Source of the DNA: Prosthecobacter sp.
Lineage (GTDB): Bacteria > Verrucomicrobiota > Verrucomicrobiia > Verrucomicrobiales > Verrucomicrobiaceae
DNA length: 46,878 bases
Direction of reading: 5' to 3'
NCBI GenBank assembly: GCA_021733925.1
Contig: JAIPJY010000054.1
Span: 1-46,878, forward strand
Program-made: the position numbers and the translations under genes
Shown here: piece by piece, positions 7,734 through 15,694 of the stretch
Layout of the letters: every line of letters begins with the position of its first letter
How positions within the stretch are numbered: position 1 is the stretch's first letter
The notes under the pieces: generated by a model
Database searches by the model: none
What the model was told of the DNA's origin: nothing
What the model saw: only the letters and a program-made list of their open reading frames with translations

Positions 7734-9341
7734 TTACACGGCGACGCAGTGGACCTTGCTGATGCCCTGGATTTTTTCGAGTTCTGCGAGGACTTCGGCG
7801 CCGGGGGTGGAGTCGAGGGTGAGGAGGGTGAGGGCGGTGCCTGACTCCTTATCGCGACTGAGGCTCATGTCGGCGATGTTGACGTTGTTTTTGCCGAGGG
7901 TGGTGCTGTAGGCGGCGATCATGCCGGGGCGGTCGATGTTTTCGATGAAGAGCAGCGTGCCTTCAGGGCGGGCTTCGATGCGGTGACCGTTGACCTTGAC
8001 GATGCGGGGCTCGTTGCCAAAGAAGGTGCCGGCGATGCTGGCGGTTTCGTCGTCGTTTTTGGCGATGACTTCGATGAGGTCGGTGAATTCGCTGGCTTCG
8101 GGCAGGCGGCTTTCGGTGAAGCGGAGGCCGAGGTTGTCGGCGACGCCGTTGGCGTTGATGTAGTTGACCTGCTCGGCGCCGACGGCGCGCTCGAGGAAGC
8201 CTTTGAGCACGGCGCGGGAGATGAGGGTGGTGTCGCCACCGCCGACTTTGCCGCTGTAGTTGATGCGGACGACGTTGGCGCGGGCCGGGGCAAACTGGGA
8301 GACGAGGCGGCCGAGGAGCTCACCGAACTTGAGGAAGGGGCCGATTTCGGCGAGCACCTTGGGATCGACGTTCGGCATGTTGACGGCATTGACGACGGTG
8401 CCGTGCAGAAGATGGGCCTTGATGACTTCGGCGATTTCGATGCCGACGTTTTCCTGGGCTTCTTCGGTGGAGGCACCGAGATGCGGGGTGAAGACGGTGT
8501 TCGGGGCGCTGAGCAGCGGGTAGTCGGCGGGTGGGGGCTCGACTTCGAAGACGTCGAGGGCGGCTCCGGCGATGGTGCCGTCGGTGAGGGCCTGGGCAAG
8601 GGCGGCGTCGTCGATGAGGCCGCCGCGGGCGCAGTTGATGATGCGGCAGGTCTTCTTGAGCGTGGCGAGACGCTTGGCATTGATCATGTGCTTCGTCTCA
8701 GGAGTCAGCGGCATGTGCATGGTGATGTAGTCGGCCTGCACGATGGCGGCATCGAGGTCCTCGCACAGGGTGACGCCGAGGCTTTCGGCGCGGTTTTTGG
8801 AGAGGTAGGGATCGTAGGCGACGACGCTCATGCCGAAGGCTATAGCGCGCTTGGCGAACTCGGCGCCGATGCGGCCCATGCCGAGGACAACGAGGGTCTT
8901 TTCAAACACTTCGGTGCCTTTGAACTTCGCGCGGTCCCACTTGCCGCTGACGATGGTGGCGTGGGCCTGGGGGGTCTTGCGGGAGAGGGCCATCATGAGG
9001 GTGAAGGCCTGCTCTGCGGTGGAAATGGTGTTGCCGCCGGGGGTGTTCATGACGACGACGCCGCGCTTGGAGGCGACTGGGACGTCGATATTGTCCACGC
9101 CGACACCGGCACGGCCGATGACTTTGAGGTTGGGGGCGGCTTCGAGCACCTTGGCGGTCACTTTGGCACCGCTGCGGACGATGATGGCGTGGGCGTTGCG
9201 GGAGGCCTCGATCATCGCGTCCTCGGCTTTGAGATTCATGTTCACCTCGACAGAGAAGGACGGCTCCGCTTTGAGCAGGTCGATGCCTTTGCTCGAAATG
9301 GGGTCGTTGTTGCCGGCGATGAGAATGTTGAACTTGGACAT
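7734..9341 (-). CDS. serA: D-3-phosphoglycerate dehydrogenase
   Basis: A 535-residue enzyme that oxidises 3-phosphoglycerate with NAD to 3-phosphohydroxypyruvate, the first step of serine synthesis in the cytoplasm. The domains are: N-terminal substrate-binding part (FNILIAGNNDPIS), NAD-binding Rossmann domain with VLGMGRIGAEFAKRA, catalytic region ending in TPHLGASTEEAQ with the active-site His, then an intervening ASB-type domain, and a C-terminal ACT domain (ENIDRPGMIAAYSTTLG). The length fits the long form of SerA found in many bacteria and plants. The ACT domain suggests feedback control by serine. ATG 9341 is chosen because the protein then starts at the conserved MSKFNILIAG; the frame is open 21 codons further upstream. 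It faces a coiled-coil gene across a 66-bp divergent gap. Confidence 0.95.
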   Translation of the reverse strand: MSKFNILIAGNNDPISSKGIDLLKAEPSFSVEVNMNLKAEDAMIEASRNAHAIIVRSGAKVTAKVLEAAPNLKVIGRAGVGVDNIDVPVASKRGVVVMNTPGGNTISTAEQAFTLMMALSRKTPQAHATIVSGKWDRAKFKGTEVFEKTLVVLGMGRIGAEFAKRAIAFGMSVVAYDPYLSKNRAESLGVTLCEDLDAAIVQADYITMHMPLTPETKHMINAKRLATLKKTCRIINCARGGLIDDAALAQALTDGTIAGAALDVFEVEPPPADYPLLSAPNTVFTPHLGASTEEAQENVGIEIAEVIKAHLLHGTVVNAVNMPNVDPKVLAEIGPFLKFGELLGRLVSQFAPARANVVRINYSGKVGGGDTTLISRAVLKGFLERAVGAEQVNYINANGVADNLGLRFTESRLPEASEFTDLIEVIAKNDDETASIAGTFFGNEPRIVKVNGHRIEARPEGTLLFIENIDRPGMIAAYSTTLGKNNVNIADMSLSRDKESGTALTLLTLDSTPGAEVLAELEKIQGISKVHCVAV

Positions 9342-9407
9342 GGGGTTGGTTGGGGGGAAAAGGGTGCGCAGAGTAGCCACCTTTAACCGCCGCTCAAGGA
9401 GCAATGC

Positions 9408-10559
9408 GTGCTAGACAGAACACAGCGGGAGAGTTCATATAGTGCTATGTTTGCAGGAACTACGTCAGAACAAGCCATGCTCGCCATGACCGGAACTCTT
9501 CCGCCTGAACAATTTACCGCCCTGGCGCCCGCCGCCATCCTGCTGCCTCTTTTGATCACCTGGCTGGTGATGAGGAGCCAACTGAAACGTTTGCAGCGGG
9601 AATCGAGCGCCGCTTTGGAGCAACTGCGCGCGGAATCTGGGGCAGCATTGCAGGCGGAACACAGCAAAGCGGCTGCGCTGGCGGCGGAAACGGCGAAAGC
9701 AAGCGCCGCTGCTGAAGCGAGTTTTGCCGACTTGCAGCAGCGCTTCACCACCCACCGGGAAGTTGCTGAGCGGCGTGCGAGCGATGCGGCCCAGCAGATC
9801 GCGCGATTGGAGGCTGATCTGGCGGCGACGCGTGAGATCGCGGCACAACTGGCTCCCACGCAATCGCGCATCAAGGATCTCGAAACGGCGCTGGCTGCTG
9901 AGCAGGGCCGGGTGAAGGCGCAGGAGCAGGCCATCGAGGCGACGAACGCCCGTGCCACTGACTTTGAGAAACGCCTGATCGAGGCCCAGGAGCTGCTGCT
10001 CAAGCAGAAGGCGGAGATGCAGGAGACGGCGGTGGAGCTGAAGAAAATTCTCGACGAGCAGGCTGCCTACGCTGCTGAAGGTGGTGTCGAAGCTGAACTG
10101 GCCAAGGCCCGCGAGGCGACGCAGCAGGCCGAGGGGAAGATCGTGAACCTGCAGCGCGCCCTGAAAGCCGCCGAGGCCCGCGTCGAGATGGTGCAGAAGG
10201 AATTCATGAATGCCGTGGGTGTGGCGACGGTGCCGACGCCGGGAACGACCGCCTCTGCGACCGATAAAAAGCTGCGCGAGCAGGAGGACAAGTTCGCGCT
10301 GCTGGAGGCTGAGTCGCGCAAGCGTGCGCGGGAGGATGGCTACAAGATTGCGGAGCTGGAGTATCGACTGAGCGAGGCGCTGGAGGCGGCCAAGGCGGCC
10401 CCGGTTCAAGCAGTGGCGCAAGAGTCCGCTGAGGAGGCCAAGGAAGATGCCAAGGAAGAGGCCCCTATGGCCGGCATACCCATGACAGGAGTTCCCGAAG
10501 CTGGCTATGGCACCCTGGAATCTCAGCCGCGTGATGCTGCGGGGATGCCCACAAACTGA
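9408..10559 (+). CDS. Membrane-anchored coiled-coil protein
   Basis: A 383-residue protein with one membrane segment near the N-terminus (ALAPAAILLPLLITWLVM, about residues 39-56) followed by roughly 250 residues of heptad-like coiled coil rich in A, E, K, Q and R. It ends in an acidic stretch (EEAKEDAKEEAP) and a Pro/Gly-rich tail. The long coil probably extends into the cytoplasm. The start is unsure: GTG 9408 is preceded by AAGGAG at 9396-9401 at good spacing, while ATG 9447 would give a shorter N-terminus beginning MFAGTTSEQA. Composition bias makes any family assignment unsafe. It might act as a scaffold or in envelope organisation, but that is only a guess. Confidence 0.7.
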   Translation: MLDRTQRESSYSAMFAGTTSEQAMLAMTGTLPPEQFTALAPAAILLPLLITWLVMRSQLKRLQRESSAALEQLRAESGAALQAEHSKAAALAAETAKASAAAEASFADLQQRFTTHREVAERRASDAAQQIARLEADLAATREIAAQLAPTQSRIKDLETALAAEQGRVKAQEQAIEATNARATDFEKRLIEAQELLLKQKAEMQETAVELKKILDEQAAYAAEGGVEAELAKAREATQQAEGKIVNLQRALKAAEARVEMVQKEFMNAVGVATVPTPGTTASATDKKLREQEDKFALLEAESRKRAREDGYKIAELEYRLSEALEAAKAAPVQAVAQESAEEAKEDAKEEAPMAGIPMTGVPEAGYGTLESQPRDAAGMPTN

Positions 10560-10589
10560 GGGTGTGGTGGTGAGGCGGATTTGATGTGC

Positions 10590-10760
10590 GTCTGGGGTTT
10601 GCTGGCGCTTTCGAGTGTGCCGGTGTTGGCGTGCGGTGACCGGCTGGCGAGGACTCAGCGGCTCCCGCTTTCGAGTCATTTTGAGGTGGGCGTGTGCCGC
10701 AGAGTCCGGCGAAAGCGGTAGCTGCGCTCGTTCCTCGCTGCGCGACCGCAGTCCATATGG
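10590..10760. repeat. Long structured repeat, copy c
   Basis: This lone unit between the coiled-coil gene and the beta-propeller gene contains GGCGCTTTCGAG, GGTGACCGGCTGGC, GGCTCCCGCTTTCGAG and the core at 10708-10760. In the core hairpin one arm reads CTGCGCTCG instead of CTGCGGTCG, which breaks one pair. It is more diverged than copies a and b. Confidence 0.7.
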
Positions 10761-10923
10761 GTGCTGTGGCCATGCGGAGCGTTTTTGGAGCGCTGCTGGG
10801 GGTTGCGAGAGCGCGGCGAGGGGGGCCGCCTATTGCGCAAGGATGAATCATTCGCTATTCTCGGGTTCAACCTAGACTGTTCTGGCAATTTTTTCCCATC
10901 AGCCGCGTTCTACTCGCTCTCGC

Positions 10924-12216
10924 ATGAAATTCACCCTCGCATTCCTCACGCTGTTTTCTGTTTCTGTACTCTCTGCCTCGGACTGGGCACGCTTTCGCGG
11001 CCCGAACGGCACCGGCGTCGCCGAAACCACGGGTTTGCCAGCGGTGGTGGATGAAAGCACCACGGTGTGGAAGGTGGATACAGGCAAAGGATGGTCTTCG
11101 CCGGTGCTCTGGAAGGACATGGTCATCGTCACGGCTGAAAGCAGTGCGACGACTCGTGCGGTGATCGCCTTTTCGGCCAAGGATGGCAAGGAACTGTGGC
11201 GGCATGAGGAAACGTTCACCCCGCACCCGCTGCACAAGACCTACAACACCTTCGCCAGCAGTTCCGCCTTCGTGGATGCCGAGCGTGTTTATATCAACTG
11301 GAGCAGCGGCACCAACATCCAGGCGCTGGCGCTTGATCACACGGGCAAGCTGGTCTGGCGCAATGATCATGTGGCGGATTACATCCATGAGCACGGCACG
11401 GGTGTCTCGGCGCTGGTGGTGAACGGCATCATGATCGTCCGCAGCGAGTTTGACACGACCAAAGGCGGCAAGGATTTGACGGATTCGCCGGAGCAGAAAG
11501 ATTGGAAGAGCTGCATCGTCGGACTCGACGCCAAGACGGGCAAGCAGGCCTGGAAGCTCGACCTGCCCAACTGCCTGAACACTTTTTCGACGCCCATCGT
11601 GCACAACCTGCCCGGCGGCAAAGTGGAGATCATCTGCAGCGACACTGGCAGCGGGGTGATGGGCATTGACCCCATGGTCGGCAAGATGAACTGGCAGTAC
11701 AATCCCGGCTTCAAACAGCGCAGCCTCGGCTCGGGCGTGATCAGCGATGACTTCTATTTCTGCACTTTTGGCAGCGGCGGCGGCGGGAAGGAAATTGCGG
11801 CTCTCGACCTCAAGTCCGGCAAGCCGGTCCCGGTGGCCTTTGAGGAAACGAAGGGCCTGCCGTATGTCCCCTCACCTCTCGTCATCGGCGACTACATGTA
11901 CCTTCTGGGCGACGGCGGCATCCTGCGCTGCGTGGAGTTCAAGACGGGCAAGCTGGTGTATGACGAACGCGTCGAAGGCACGCAGGGCAGCGCGAAGTTT
12001 TTCAGCAGCCCGGTGGCTGGCGATGGCAAGATCTTCTGCGCCAGCCAGCAGGGAGATCTGATTGTGGTCAAGGCGGGGCCGAAGTTTGAAAAGATCGCGG
12101 CGAGCAAGCTGGATGCGCCGATTAATTCGGTGCCGGCGATCGGGGATAAGCGGATCTTTGTGCGGACGGCGAATTCGCTGTACTGCATCGGGGCAAAGGG
12201 GCAGCCGGTGCCTTGA
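10924..12216 (+). CDS. Secreted PQQ-type beta-propeller repeat protein
   Basis: A 430-residue exported protein. Residues 1-18 (MKFTLAFLTLFSVSVLSA) are a signal peptide, followed at once by SDWARFRGPNGTGV, the usual start of the planctomycete/verrucomicrobial PQQ-like propeller family. Blade signatures recur, for example FSAKDGKELWRHE, ALDHTGKLVWRND and LDAKTGKQAWKLD, each a glycine-aspartate turn followed by a tryptophan strand. These match PQQ_2/BamB-like propellers. No catalytic quinoprotein residues are evident, so a binding or scaffold role is as likely as an oxidoreductase. It stands alone on the plus strand, with a 154-bp gap before a convergent gene. Confidence 0.85.
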   Translation: MKFTLAFLTLFSVSVLSASDWARFRGPNGTGVAETTGLPAVVDESTTVWKVDTGKGWSSPVLWKDMVIVTAESSATTRAVIAFSAKDGKELWRHEETFTPHPLHKTYNTFASSSAFVDAERVYINWSSGTNIQALALDHTGKLVWRNDHVADYIHEHGTGVSALVVNGIMIVRSEFDTTKGGKDLTDSPEQKDWKSCIVGLDAKTGKQAWKLDLPNCLNTFSTPIVHNLPGGKVEIICSDTGSGVMGIDPMVGKMNWQYNPGFKQRSLGSGVISDDFYFCTFGSGGGGKEIAALDLKSGKPVPVAFEETKGLPYVPSPLVIGDYMYLLGDGGILRCVEFKTGKLVYDERVEGTQGSAKFFSSPVAGDGKIFCASQQGDLIVVKAGPKFEKIAASKLDAPINSVPAIGDKRIFVRTANSLYCIGAKGQPVP

Positions 12217-12315
12217 GGGACTTGCGAGGATCAGAAGATTGGAGCTTCGGCCATCCGCGAATTGATTGTTCGATCATCGTCCATCTGTTGGCGCAAGAGC
12301 GCTGTGGGTGGGCGT

Positions 12316-12358
12316 GATTGACGATTGATGAACAAGGATTGTTGATTTTTGAAGGGGG
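12316..12358. repeat. GATTGACGATTG repeat, copy 1
   Basis: The string starts GATTGACGATTGATGAACAA and continues with GGATTGTTGATTTTTGAAGG. It matches, with few changes, the reverse complement of 34721-34764. It lies between two convergent genes, where it may serve as part of a transcription end region. Confidence 0.65.
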
Positions 12359-12370
12359 GAGCCGGAGACG

Positions 12371-13186
12371 TCAGGGGGCATCACTTTCTTTGACGACTTG
12401 GACCGAGCCGTCGTTGTGGGCGACGATCTTCTTTTTGGAGAGGTCGGCTTGCTTGGTGACGAGGAGGATGGCGTTGCCTTCGCTGTGATCCGTGAGCTCG
12501 GCGCCACGGTAGTCCCAGCCCTGGCCGGGGACATCCATTGCTTCTGGGAATTCAAGGAGTTTGCGGTCTGTGGTAATCTGCTCGGTGTACAGGGTTTCGA
12601 GCGATGGCGGGTAATTGCCATCGTGCTCTGCGGCATACATTTTCATGGCAATGACCAGCTGCCTGGCATTGCTCACCACTTTCATCTGCTGCCCCTGTGT
12701 CTGGACCTTCGCGAAAGCCGGTGCCGCCATCGAGGCAACCAAGACGATCATGATGGTCAGTACAATCCCCAGATATCCCATGATCAGTCCGGCAATGGCC
12801 AGGCCCTGACCGCCGAGAGCGCCGGCAGATTTCCTGATGCGCGAGATGGCCAGATGGCCGGTGATCACGGCAGGCAGGCCGGCCAGGCCCAAGGTCAGGA
12901 AACCGAGAATGCCGCAGACCAAACTTGCAATGGCCAGGCCTGAGGTGCCCTGAGGAGGGGCGGCCACGGCCTGCGGTGCGGAGGTCGTGGCGAAAACCCC
13001 TGAAGGCGCAAACACAGGCTGGGCTAGCGGGGGTGGAATCAGCTTTGAGAGGGGCTCCCACTCGGCCATGCCATCGTGCCAGCCGAGGTCGGTGCCGCTG
13101 AGCTCGCCTGAGACGAGGCGGCGATAGACCTCGTCCTTTTCAAAGGGGCCGGATTTCTCGCCGTTTTTGGCAATGTGGTAGGTCAT
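12371..13186 (-). CDS. GYF_2 / DUF4190 membrane protein with pilin-like C-terminus
   Basis: A 271-residue protein in three parts. Residues 1-52 match GYF_2: YHIAKNGEKSGPFEKDEV and, further on, GTDLGWHDGMAEWEPLSKL. Residues 70-165 contain two or three membrane helices of the DUF4190 type (SLVCGILGFLTLGLAGLPAV and GYLGIVLTIMIVLVASM). The C-terminal part resembles pseudopilin-like proteins: NARQLVIAMKMYAAEHDGNY, followed by PPSLETLYTEQI. This combination is frequent in Verrucomicrobiota. The GYF_2 domain probably binds proline-rich partners in the cytoplasm. The exact function is unknown. It is transcribed toward the propeller gene and starts 160 bp from gnd on the opposite strand. Confidence 0.8.
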   Translation of the reverse strand: MTYHIAKNGEKSGPFEKDEVYRRLVSGELSGTDLGWHDGMAEWEPLSKLIPPPLAQPVFAPSGVFATTSAPQAVAAPPQGTSGLAIASLVCGILGFLTLGLAGLPAVITGHLAISRIRKSAGALGGQGLAIAGLIMGYLGIVLTIMIVLVASMAAPAFAKVQTQGQQMKVVSNARQLVIAMKMYAAEHDGNYPPSLETLYTEQITTDRKLLEFPEAMDVPGQGWDYRGAELTDHSEGNAILLVTKQADLSKKKIVAHNDGSVQVVKESDAP

Positions 13187-13346
13187 GAGGATGTGGGGTG
13201 AAATGGATGCTTTTCAGGGATACTCGAAGGCGCGGGGACGGCACAACTCTAAAATCGGGGCGTTTTCCATCAATCCGGCTCATGCAGGCCATGAGCAAAA
13301 TCTCCTTTGCCAAATGTGGGCCGGGGGGTATGTCTGCGGCCCAAAT

Positions 13347-14789
13347 ATGAGCAAAAAAAGTGACTTCGGATTGATCGGCCTCGCTGTGATGGGCCAAAAC
13401 CTCGTTCTCAACGTGGAAAGCCGCGGCTTCCAGGTGAGCGTCTATAACCGCACGACCAGCGTGACGGATGAATTTGTTGCCAAGCATCCAGGCAAGGCGC
13501 TCGTCGGCTGCCACACCCTTGAAGACTTCGTGGAGAGCCTCGCCATGCCGCGCAAGATTCACATCATGGTGAAATCCACCGCTGTGAAGGACACGGACCG
13601 TGACGCCGTGGACGCGGTGATCGAGCAGTTGATCCCCCTTCTCAGCAAGGACGACATCGTGATCGACGGCGGCAACAGCTTCTACCAGACGACGGAGCGC
13701 CGTGACGCCTACCTCGCGAGCAAAGGCCTGCGCTTCATCGGCGCGGGTGTTTCCGGTGGTGAAGAAGGTGCGCGCAAAGGCCCGGCCATCATGCCCGGCG
13801 GCCCTGCTTCCACTTGGGAAGTGATGAAGCCGATTTTTGAGAGCATCGCTGCCAAGGTGGACGGCGAGCCTTGCGTCATTCACATCGGCCCTGGTGGTGC
13901 GGGTCACTATGTGAAGATGATTCACAACGGCATCGAGTACGGCGACATGCAGCTGATCTGCGAAGCGTACAACATCTTCAAGCACGCGGGATTCACCACC
14001 GACGAGATGGCCGCCATCTTCAACGAGTGGAACGAAGGCGACATGCAGAGCTACCTCATCCAGATCTCCGGCAAGGCCTTGGAGCAGAAGGATGCTGAGA
14101 CCGGCAAGTCCATCGTGGAACTCATCGTGGACAAGGCCGGCCAGAAGGGCACGGGCCAGTGGACGCTGATGAACGCGGCTGAAAACGCGGTGGTGATCAG
14201 CACCATCAACGCCGCCGTGGAGGCCCGCATTCTTTCCTCCCAGAAGAAGCAGCGCGTGGCCGCCAGCACTCAGCTGACCGGACCGACGGCGAACATCACG
14301 ACGGACAAGAAGGAACTCGTGAAGAAAGTTCACGATGCCCTCTATGCTTCCAAGATCATCAGCTACGCCCAGGGTCTGGACCTCATCCAGACGATGAGCG
14401 AGAAGAAGGACTGGAAGCTGGATCTCGGCGGCATCGCCGCCATCTGGCGCGGGGGTTGCATCATCCGCGCGCGTTTCTTGAATCGCATCACGGATGCGTA
14501 CCGCACGAACGCCAGCCTGGCAAACCTGATGCTGGATCCGTTCTTCAAGGACGTGCTCAGCAACACGCAGCAGCATTGGCGTGAAGTGGTCAGCATCGCC
14601 ACCTTGAACGGCATCCCCGTCCCTGCGTTCAGCGCCAGCCTCGGCTACTACGACAGCTACCGTGCGGCACGCCTGCCTGCGAACTTGCTGCAGGCGCAGC
14701 GCGACTTCTTCGGTGCTCATACCTATGAGCGCACGGACAAGCCTGAGGGGCAGATGTTCCATACGGAATGGCCTGAGGTGATTGGGTAA
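13347..14789 (+). CDS. gnd: 6-phosphogluconate dehydrogenase, decarboxylating
   Basis: A 480-residue enzyme of the oxidative pentose phosphate pathway: 6-phosphogluconate plus NADP gives ribulose 5-phosphate, CO2 and NADPH. The Rossmann motif is GLIGLAVMGQN near the N-terminus. The substrate loop ISGGEEG-type signature appears as GVSGGEEGARKGPAIMPGG, and the family helix GAGHYVKMIHNGIEYGDMQL is intact. The C-terminal dimer tail ends HTEWPEVIG. The length is that of the long dimeric form. ATG 13347 (MSKKSDFGLIG) is chosen; the frame stays open upstream but that part lacks homology features. A strong terminator follows at 14857-14885. Confidence 0.96.
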   Translation: MSKKSDFGLIGLAVMGQNLVLNVESRGFQVSVYNRTTSVTDEFVAKHPGKALVGCHTLEDFVESLAMPRKIHIMVKSTAVKDTDRDAVDAVIEQLIPLLSKDDIVIDGGNSFYQTTERRDAYLASKGLRFIGAGVSGGEEGARKGPAIMPGGPASTWEVMKPIFESIAAKVDGEPCVIHIGPGGAGHYVKMIHNGIEYGDMQLICEAYNIFKHAGFTTDEMAAIFNEWNEGDMQSYLIQISGKALEQKDAETGKSIVELIVDKAGQKGTGQWTLMNAAENAVVISTINAAVEARILSSQKKQRVAASTQLTGPTANITTDKKELVKKVHDALYASKIISYAQGLDLIQTMSEKKDWKLDLGGIAAIWRGGCIIRARFLNRITDAYRTNASLANLMLDPFFKDVLSNTQQHWREVVSIATLNGIPVPAFSASLGYYDSYRAARLPANLLQAQRDFFGAHTYERTDKPEGQMFHTEWPEVIG

Positions 14790-14796
14790 AGTTGCC

Positions 14797-14844
14797 GAGT
14801 TGCGCTGCAACTCTTGCTTCTGACTCCAGTTGCGGCGCAACTGG
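14797..14844. repeat. Two AGTTGC-type palindromes
   Basis: GAGTTGCGCTGCAACTC (14797-14813) and CCAGTTGCGGCGCAACTGG (14826-14844) lie in tandem after gnd. A third relative, CCAGTTGAGGCGCAACTGG, is at 18105-18123 downstream of the CHAT gene. They may be short repeats or accessory hairpins at transcript ends. Confidence 0.6.
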
Positions 14845-14856
14845 GCTACTTTGAAG

Positions 14857-14885
14857 GCGGCCGGGGTGACCTGGCCGCTTTTTTT
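14857..14885 (+). terminator. Rho-independent terminator of gnd
   Basis: Stem GCGGCC (14857-14862) pairs with GGCCGC (14873-14878) around a 10-nt loop and is followed by seven T residues. It lies 67 bp after the gnd stop codon. Confidence 0.85.
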
Positions 14886-14920
14886 GTTTATTAGGGGCCT
14901 CGATGTCCTATCATGCGTCC

Positions 14921-15223
14921 ATGTCCTCTGAGCTCACACCCGAATACATCGCCACACTGCGGCGCATGACCGGCGCGCAGAAGCTGCGCACGGCATTTCA
15001 GTTATACTGGGGAGCTAGGAAGATCAAAGCGGCGCGCTTGCGCCAACAGTTCCCCGACTGGACCGAGGAACAGGTGCAGCAAAGGGTGAAGGAGATTTTC
15101 ATGCATGCAGTCACGTTAGCCATTTCTGATTTTCACGCACAAGCTGAACGAGCTTGGTGTGCGCTACATGGTCAGTGGCAGCGTAGCGGCGATCTACTAC
15201 GGGGAGCCGCGCATGACCAATGA
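14921..15223 (+). CDS. Small protein paired with nucleotidyltransferase gene
   Basis: A 100-residue frame whose first 60 residues look like a genuine small helical protein: MSSELTPEYIATLRRMTG, then AQKLRTAFQLYWGARKIKA and DWTEEQVQQRVKEIFMHA. From memory, small proteins of this kind precede DUF6036-like nucleotidyltransferase genes in related bacteria and end soon after the VKEIF helix. Here the frame continues for about 33 more residues that overlap the next gene in another frame and look unnatural. A small indel near 15105-15120 may have removed the normal stop. ATG 14921 is preferred to 14903. Function unknown; a role with the neighbouring nucleotidyltransferase is inferred. Confidence 0.6.
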   Translation: MSSELTPEYIATLRRMTGAQKLRTAFQLYWGARKIKAARLRQQFPDWTEEQVQQRVKEIFMHAVTLAISDFHAQAERAWCALHGQWQRSGDLLRGAAHDQ

Positions 15224-15671
15224 CGTGGATATCATTGTCTTCCTGCGCCGGGAGGATTCGCGACGCCTGCTGGAGGCCTTTCCAGACATAGAGTTTTACT
15301 GCCCGCCACTTGAGGTGATTGAATCAGAACGCAGCCGTGATCAACGAGGTCATTTCAATCTCATCCATCATGAAACTGGCTTCAAAGCCGATATTTACAT
15401 GACCGGCAAAGATGAGCTTCATGCCTGGGGCATTGCTCATGCAATAGAAGGAGACATTGATGGAGACAAAGTGAGCTTCGCGCCCCCGGAATACGTCATT
15501 GTCCGTAAACTGCAGTTTTTTCGTGAAGGCGGCTCCGCCAAGCATTTGCGCGACATCAGCCGCATGTTGACTGGCTTGAGCGATGACTGGAATCGCCAGC
15601 CTTTGCTGGGAATGATTGAAGCGCACAAGTTGCAGGACGAGTGGCAGAAAGTACTCGAACACGCGGAGTGA
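15159..15671 (+). CDS. Nucleotidyltransferase-fold protein (DUF6036-like), N-terminus uncertain
   Basis: A 170-residue frame from GTG 15159. MVSGSVAAIYYGEPRMTNDVD contains the GS and DxD elements of the nucleotidyltransferase superfamily, as in AbiEii-like and DUF6036 proteins. A later FAPPEYVIVRKLQFFREGGS segment is also typical. The same frame upstream encodes PFLIFTHKLNELGVRYM, which looks like the natural first helix, but a TAG at 15117-15119 separates it from the best ATG (15105, reading ATGCAGTCACGT). The gene therefore either starts at an unusual codon or has acquired a nonsense mutation. Relatives act as toxins or defence enzymes in some systems, so this pair could be a decayed toxin-antitoxin-like unit (inference). 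Confidence 0.65.
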   Translation: MRYMVSGSVAAIYYGEPRMTNDVDIIVFLRREDSRRLLEAFPDIEFYCPPLEVIESERSRDQRGHFNLIHHETGFKADIYMTGKDELHAWGIAHAIEGDIDGDKVSFAPPEYVIVRKLQFFREGGSAKHLRDISRMLTGLSDDWNRQPLLGMIEAHKLQDEWQKVLEHAE

Positions 15672-15694
15672 TTCGGATCAATCATTGTCCAATC

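Noticed and set aside
7983-9386. A 467-codon plus-strand frame rich in G, D, V and A
   Set aside because: It is the exact antisense shadow of serA, with composition that follows from third-position GC bias.
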